Positions 60,046 to 64,000 of a stretch of 64,000 nt of DNA are shown here, piece by piece (the stretch's first letter is position 1; each line of letters begins with the position of its first letter). Below the pieces are notes generated by a model. That model had not been told where the DNA came from. It did not search any database and saw only the letters and a list, made by a program, of their open reading frames with translations. Location of the stretch: contig NZ_LT906447.1 of NCBI RefSeq assembly GCF_900186985.1, positions 2,480,001-2,544,000 on the forward strand, given 5' to 3'. The DNA comes from Staphylococcus piscifermentans. GTDB taxonomy: Bacteria > Bacillota > Bacilli > Staphylococcales > Staphylococcaceae. Made by a program: the position numbers and the translations under genes.

Positions 60046-60861
60046 TTAATTGATTTCTACATAACCCGTATCTGTATCTACCTCAACTTTATATTTGCCT
60101 TGTCCATATTTTTCAGCTTTCAATTGAGGTTGATTCACTCTGACTTCACTGCCGTTATCTTCATCAGTATGATTAATGAGTTTCGTATTTTGAGGTGGTT
60201 CTGTGTAATTCAATTCAATATCGCCAGTATCTGAGTCTGCTTTAATATTAGCGTCTCCCTTAATTGAATTAATAGTAATGTCGCCAGTGTCACTTTCAGC
60301 TGTTATATCTTTGAAATGCGTTTTAGCCAAGTCGATATCTCCTGTATCATTGACTAGGTTCAATTGGCTGATATCACTATTTCTAAATTCAATATCTCCT
60401 GTACTTGCGCTAGCAGTGGCTTGTTTAGCTTTCAATCCTTTTACGGTAATGTCAGTTGAGTCATTATATAATTCTGCTGTTTCTAGCATGCGATCCGGCA
60501 CTGTAATCGTAATGTCTGAAGCCTTGATATCTCCGATGTTGAAATTGATTTTTGAACCTTTGTGTTTTTCTTTGACAATCAATGTACCGTCTTTAATTTC
60601 ACTTGTTACTTCTGTTTTCTTTTTATCTCCGCCTGCCGCTTCAACTTTAAAATGTTTACCACGTTGCACTTTAACATCAGCCAACTGACTATTTACTTTC
60701 AACTTTTTAATTGCAGCATCTTCTTTTTGATAATCCTTTACGTAGTGGACAGGCGTTCTTGGTTGATTTGCAATCTTTTTAGCTTCAAAAAAGGTTGCTG
60801 AGCCAAATCCGATGAACATGAGCAGCCCGACTGTAAATAAAATGATTAATATTTTTTTCAT
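60046..60861 (-). CDS. DUF4097 family membrane-anchored beta-repeat protein (LiaG-like)
   Basis: A 271-residue protein with an N-terminal helix (MKKILIILFTVGLLMFIGFG) and a long repeated beta-strand region. The motif D-T-G-D-I or a variant recurs about every 18-20 residues: STGDIEF, NDTGDIDL, SDTGDITI, SDTGDIEL, and DTDTGYVEI at the end. Such repeats build a right-handed beta-helix-like fold. The start at 60861 is preferred to upstream codons, since it begins at the membrane helix. It overlaps the DUF1700 gene by 4 bases. Proteins of this type often act in envelope stress sensing. Confidence 0.82.
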   Translation of the reverse strand: MKKILIILFTVGLLMFIGFGSATFFEAKKIANQPRTPVHYVKDYQKEDAAIKKLKVNSQLADVKVQRGKHFKVEAAGGDKKKTEVTSEIKDGTLIVKEKHKGSKINFNIGDIKASDITITVPDRMLETAELYNDSTDITVKGLKAKQATASASTGDIEFRNSDISQLNLVNDTGDIDLAKTHFKDITAESDTGDITINSIKGDANIKADSDTGDIELNYTEPPQNTKLINHTDEDNGSEVRVNQPQLKAEKYGQGKYKVEVDTDTGYVEIN

Positions 60862-61427
60862 GAGCGTGCACTTCCCTTCACAACATCGATATTCCATCTG
60901 AGATATTTCATGAATAAGATGAAGCTCCACTTACAAGCTAAGTACGTAATGACTAGAAGCATTAATCCGACACCGAATAAAGCAAAGACTGAGTAGATAT
61001 CCAAAGGAATGATGGTACCGAATCCGTCTATGAAACCTTTTACTAAGAGTAAAACAGGCGAAACCAGAAGCGTGGCAGTTGCTGTGATTAGTCCAAAAAG
61101 GAGACCAATCAATGTAGTCAGTACTACCATGACTACAAAGAAGTTAAGAATGCTGAGACCCATAACTGCTAGTACGGCATTTGTCACATGATTAGGATTT
61201 TTAGAGCTCTCTGCTTTATCCATTGCGGCAGTGGCACTCATTTCACGGCCGATATATTTAGGATTACCGAGTTCTTCAGCAATTTCATCTTCTGATTTAC
61301 CAGCTTCTTTACCGCTGATAAAGTGTGTTTCATATTCGTCTAAAATATCGCGTCGCTCTTCTGGAGTGACTCTTGTTAAATAGCGATCTAATAATCTCAA
61401 ATATTCTTGTTTACTCATCGGTTTCAC
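60858..61427 (-). CDS. DUF1700 (HAAS) membrane protein
   Basis: A 189-residue protein. The first ~75 residues form the HAAS helical domain (MSKQEYLRLLDRYLTRVTPE, ILDEYETHFISGKEAGKSED, EIAEELGNPKYIGREM), and three or four membrane helices follow. Such proteins are typically encoded next to PadR regulators and are thought to transmit or receive envelope signals. It overlaps the PadR gene upstream by 17 bases and DUF4097 downstream by 4, so the three genes are translationally coupled. Confidence 0.85.
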   Translation of the reverse strand: MKPMSKQEYLRLLDRYLTRVTPEERRDILDEYETHFISGKEAGKSEDEIAEELGNPKYIGREMSATAAMDKAESSKNPNHVTNAVLAVMGLSILNFFVVMVVLTTLIGLLFGLITATATLLVSPVLLLVKGFIDGFGTIIPLDIYSVFALFGVGLMLLVITYLACKWSFILFMKYLRWNIDVVKGSARS

Positions 61428-61734
61428 TCTCCTTTATAAACAAATTGACAGCATCGGTGAAATCTTTCCATTCTGCTAGTAGCGACTGAAGACGCTCTCT
61501 ACCTTCTTCAGTAATTTTGTAATACTTACGGGCAGGACCTTCTGTGGATGGTTTGAAATAAGTGGTTAAATAACCTTCTTTTACCAGGCGGCGCATAAGC
61601 GGGTATACCGTACCTTCCGCGATTGCGATGCGAGGTGTAATCTTTTGGACTAAGGAATATCCGTATTGATCTTCACCTTTAATGATGAGTAATACTAGAA
61701 ATTCCAATGCACCTTTTTTAAATTGTATATTCAT
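61411..61734 (-). CDS. PadR family transcriptional regulator
   Basis: A 107-residue PadR-s1 winged-helix protein: MNIQFKKGALEFLVLLII, then DQYGYSLVQKI, IAEGTVYPLMRRLVKEGYLT and EGPARKYYKITEEGRERL, ending with the dimerisation helix. The ATG at 61732-61734 follows GGAGGTAATGC. It is the first gene of padR-DUF1700-DUF4097. Two similar dyad sites flank its promoter and are probably its own operators; LadR/LmrR-type PadR proteins are usually autoregulated and respond to cationic or hydrophobic compounds. Confidence 0.9.
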   Translation of the reverse strand: MNIQFKKGALEFLVLLIIKGEDQYGYSLVQKITPRIAIAEGTVYPLMRRLVKEGYLTTYFKPSTEGPARKYYKITEEGRERLQSLLAEWKDFTDAVNLFIKESETDE

Positions 61735-61751
61735 CGCATTACCTCCAATAT

Positions 61752-61836
61752 ACATTACTCAGTACTGTGTAATGTTCACTAGTTGTTATCTATAATATAG
61801 CATGCAGTATTAAACATTACAAGGTACTGGTTAATA
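61752..61836 (-). promoter_or_regulatory. padR operon promoter with two operator-like sites
   Basis: Minus-strand -35 TTGTAA (61817-61822), 17-base spacer, -10 TATATT (61794-61799). Site 1: ACATTAC-N10-GTAATGT (61752-61775), between -10 and ribosome site. Site 2: ACATTAC-N10-TTAATAA-like (61814-61837), overlapping the -35. Both carry a central GTACT (AGTACT, GGTACT). The spacing between sites is 62 bases. This is the ATGT/ACAT operator type of PadR regulators. Confidence 0.7.
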
Positions 61837-61908
61837 AATATATGTATAAGTTGTGTCAGATATTCTGTCTAAGCCATCAACCCTGCTATTAAAGCTTTCT
61901 AAGCATTA

Positions 61909-61945
61909 AAAAATCGTTGCTTCGGCTAACCCAAAACAACGATTG
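61909..61945 (-). terminator. Terminator after the MetE-like gene
   Basis: AATCGTTG and CAACGATT arms around a 17-base loop, followed on the minus strand by TTTTTT. Confidence 0.75.
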
Positions 61946-61959
61946 CTCCCTTATTCTAC

Positions 61960-63087
61960 TTATCCTTCAACTTTTTCAGTATTCCACACTTCTTCTGCAA
62001 TACTTTTCACTAAACGGATCTTAGCCCATTGCTCTTCTTCAGTAAGATTGTTGCCTTCTTCAGTAGAGGCAAATCCGCATTGGGTACTCAAGGCTAAATT
62101 TTCTAACGGAATATACTGGCTTGCTTCTTTAATTCGTGCAATGACTTCATCGCGGTCTTCGAGTTGGCCGTCTTTCGAAGTAATTAATCCTAGCACCACA
62201 TTTTTACCTTCGGACACATATTTTAGCGGCTCGAACCCTCCTGAACGGTCTGTATCATATTCTAAAAGATAATTATCAACATTTTCTCTATCAAAAAGCG
62301 GAGTGGCAACGGAATCATATGCCCCTTCAGCAAACCATGTTGAACGGTAATTTCCACGACACACATGTGTTTGTACCGTTAAATCTTCAGGCAATCCTTC
62401 GATGGCTTTGTTGTTCGCTTTTACAAATACTTCTTTCAAACGTTCTTTCTCTTTCGCATCTCCATTTTTACCGTTAATTTCTGTTTGATCTCCTACTAAT
62501 CTGCCCCAAGTAGTATCATCGAATTGGATAGTCCGTAACCCCTCGTCATATAAATCTTGGATGACAGTTTGATAAGCTTGTGCAATCGCGTCAATCAATG
62601 CATCATCTGTGGGATAGAATTTTCTAGTCGCTTCAATATTTTCTTTACGTGTCAGTTCAGAGAATAAGCGCGCTGGTGCCGGCACAGTTTGTCGTGCTTC
62701 AATGCCTTCTGGTGTGTGTGCTTTTAAAAATTTGTAGTGTTCCACAAACGGATGATGTTCTCCGCTTATGTAATTGCTTAATCTTGCTGTTTCAAAGCGA
62801 GATTGGACATTCGCAAACTCAAATCCTCCTGCATCTTTAATCGCCTCTACACCATTTAGTCCCCAAAAGAAATCTAAATGCCACCAACTGCGACGAAATT
62901 CTCCATCTGTAATGGATTTCAAACCATTTTCTACTTGTTTTGTAATGAGTTGCTTAATCTCTGCATCTTCTACTTTCGAAAGTGCATCTTGGTCGATTTC
63001 ACTTGCTTCAAATTGAGCACGTGCTGCTTTCAAAGCTTCCGGTCTTAAAAAACTTCCTACAATGTCATATCTTAATAATTCACTCAT
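61960..63087 (-). CDS. MetE C-terminal-domain methyltransferase (YxjG/YxjH-like)
   Basis: A 375-residue zinc-dependent methyltransferase resembling the catalytic half of cobalamin-independent methionine synthase. Zinc ligands are His241 and Cys243 (THVCRGN) and Cys337 (STQCGF). It lacks the N-terminal folate half, so the methyl donor is probably not polyglutamated methyl-folate in the MetE manner; methylcorrinoid or another donor has been proposed for such short forms. The ATG at 63085-63087 follows GGGGGAT. It is controlled by a methionine-type T-box, which fixes its role in methionine supply. Confidence 0.9.
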   Translation of the reverse strand: MSELLRYDIVGSFLRPEALKAARAQFEASEIDQDALSKVEDAEIKQLITKQVENGLKSITDGEFRRSWWHLDFFWGLNGVEAIKDAGGFEFANVQSRFETARLSNYISGEHHPFVEHYKFLKAHTPEGIEARQTVPAPARLFSELTRKENIEATRKFYPTDDALIDAIAQAYQTVIQDLYDEGLRTIQFDDTTWGRLVGDQTEINGKNGDAKEKERLKEVFVKANNKAIEGLPEDLTVQTHVCRGNYRSTWFAEGAYDSVATPLFDRENVDNYLLEYDTDRSGGFEPLKYVSEGKNVVLGLITSKDGQLEDRDEVIARIKEASQYIPLENLALSTQCGFASTEEGNNLTEEEQWAKIRLVKSIAEEVWNTEKVEG

Positions 63088-63127
63088 GTTAAATCCCCCT
63101 GTTTTATTTATCTTGTCCAAATAACAC

Positions 63128-63414
63128 GAAAAACCCCTATAAAGCTAAAGCTCTATAGGGGCGAAGAATCTATTTCCACGCGGTACCACCCGGGTTTGTA
63201 TGCATCATAGCACACCTCTGAAAAAGCACTATTAAATATTAGTACTTCCGGCGATTATAACGCGCGCCACTACGTGTCAACTTAATCATTCAGCTAACAG
63301 ATTCAGAGTCCATTTTCTATATTCTCAAATCACTTTTTCACACCACACAAAAGCTCTCTGAAGATTTTTAAATATATACTTTACTCATCTTTATCTTTTC
63401 GAATTATTTGATTA
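63128..63414 (-). promoter_or_regulatory. T-box riboswitch, probable methionine specificity (AUG specifier)
   Basis: Minus strand: stem I starts TTCAGAGAGC and closes on CTCTGAA (63302-63308 region), with GAAAATGGA before it, so the specifier is ATG (63311-63313). The T-box sequence GGGTGGTACCGCG lies at 63179-63191. The terminator is CCCCTATAGAGC / GCTTTATAGGGG with a TTTTT tail at 63129-63161. Uncharged tRNA-Met would bind and let transcription proceed into the MetE-like gene. The 5' end is inferred from the promoter. Confidence 0.9.
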
Positions 63415-63420
63415 ATGCTC

Positions 63421-63449
63421 ATTGTATATTTAAAAGAATATTCTGTCAA
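63421..63449 (-). promoter_or_regulatory. Promoter of the T-box leader
   Basis: Minus-strand TTGACA (63444-63449), 17-base spacer, TACAAT (63421-63426). Confidence 0.75.
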
Positions 63450-63505
63450 CTTTAAAATTAATAGAAGAGTTTGCTATTTTCAACAAACTCTTTATAACTT
63501 TGGTT

Positions 63506-63961
63506 CTATAATAATTCTTTCCAATTATTTTCATCTTTAACTCGAATGTTATGAGCTTCAAATAAAGCGACAGTCACTCCTATTCCTTTTTTTAATTCAC
63601 CAGAGAGCGTACCATCATAAATAACTTTCGAGCCGCAACTAGGACTTCCAGCTTTAAGCACAACAGCAGTACAACCATATGTTTGAAGCACTTCTAGTGC
63701 CTTTAAAGCACCTTCCTTAAATTGTGCTGTCACATCTTCTCCAGTATTGGTTAAAACTTTTGCTTTATCATTCCATACACCTCTACCATCGCCACCTACA
63801 ATTTCTGCAGGAGGTCTAGGTGTAGATAAACCTCCTAATACTTCAGGACAAATACTGATGGCTTTATGCTGTGTGACTAGCTCTTGCAATTCTTGATTTA
63901 ACTTGTTTGAACCGTTATAACGAACATTTTCGCCAATTAAACATGCACTGATTGCTATCAT
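63506..63961 (-). CDS. DUF523 family protein
   Basis: A 151-residue protein: MIAISACLIGENVRYNGSNK, ICPEVLGGLSTPRPPAEI, and the late AVVLKAGSPSCGS with a conserved Cys. This is the DUF523 pattern. Cysteine placement suggests metal or Fe-S binding, and some members are implicated in 2-thiouridine desulfuration, but the function of this copy is not known. The start ATG is near the window edge, and its ribosome site was not clearly resolved. No functional link with the convergent MetE-like gene is visible. Confidence 0.85.
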   Translation of the reverse strand: MIAISACLIGENVRYNGSNKLNQELQELVTQHKAISICPEVLGGLSTPRPPAEIVGGDGRGVWNDKAKVLTNTGEDVTAQFKEGALKALEVLQTYGCTAVVLKAGSPSCGSKVIYDGTLSGELKKGIGVTVALFEAHNIRVKDENNWKELL

Positions 63962-64000
63962 AATATTTTATCTCACATTCTTATTCCTTCAACCATTCTT

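Overview
The window is a chromosomal segment of a low-GC Gram-positive coccus, almost certainly a non-aureus Staphylococcus. The order purR - ispE - veg - rsmA - rnmV - tatD - metG, then rsmI - yabA - ricT - holB - darA - tmk - rRNA operon - recR - ebfC - dnaX, then SRP RNA - treRCP and gltDB/gltC, is the staphylococcal arrangement as I recall it. YSIRK secretion signals, an LPXTG-type anchor and Sle1-like and AdsA-like proteins agree with this. I lean towards the S. carnosus / S. simulans side of the genus, but that is inference without a database search. Most housekeeping genes lie on the minus strand and are transcribed right to left.

Positions 1-16,600 hold housekeeping genes: a purR fragment, ispE, veg with a near-consensus promoter, rsmA/rnmV, tatD, metG, the rsmI/GIY-YIG/trmN6-like group and yabA-ricT-holB-darA-tmk with an aminotransferase-fold decarboxylase. 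Three items are less routine: a tandem palindromic repeat array (1331-1499), a secreted YSIRK lipase between metG and rsmI, and at 3,640-3,950 a small toxin/antisense-RNA locus whose toxin promoter carries a LexA-like box.

Positions 16,600-25,000 hold a minus-strand rRNA operon (16S-23S-5S, no spacer tRNA, tandem promoters) downstream of the dnaX-ebfC-recR genes. Positions 25,000-33,000 hold an acetyltransferase, a divergent MFS exporter/LysR pair, the SRP RNA, and the trehalose operon with a visible TreR-type operator and cre site. Positions 33,000-41,000 hold a VOC protein, tRNA-Ser(UGA), and glutamate synthase (gltB, gltD) with the divergent activator gltC.

Positions 41,000-55,900 hold YibE/F membrane proteins, two cysteine-free HesB-like paralogues around a Nudix gene, the Sle1-like amidase with a WalR-like box, a wall-anchored 5'-nucleotidase, an arylamine N-acetyltransferase, a LysE exporter, the mccA-mccB reverse transsulfuration pair, an NSS transporter, an IcaR-like TetR regulator and a carboxylesterase.

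Positions 55,900-64,000 are the most accessory part: a decayed stretch with an ICMT-like remnant, a DJ-1/PfpI protein, a compact five- or six-ORF cassette (small ORF, internally shortened WYL-type regulator, 32-residue lipoprotein, zinc-ribbon/DUF805 membrane protein, lipoprotein split over two frames), a PadR-DUF1700-DUF4097 operon with two similar operator-like sites, a MetE-like methyltransferase under a T-box with an apparent AUG specifier, and a DUF523 protein.
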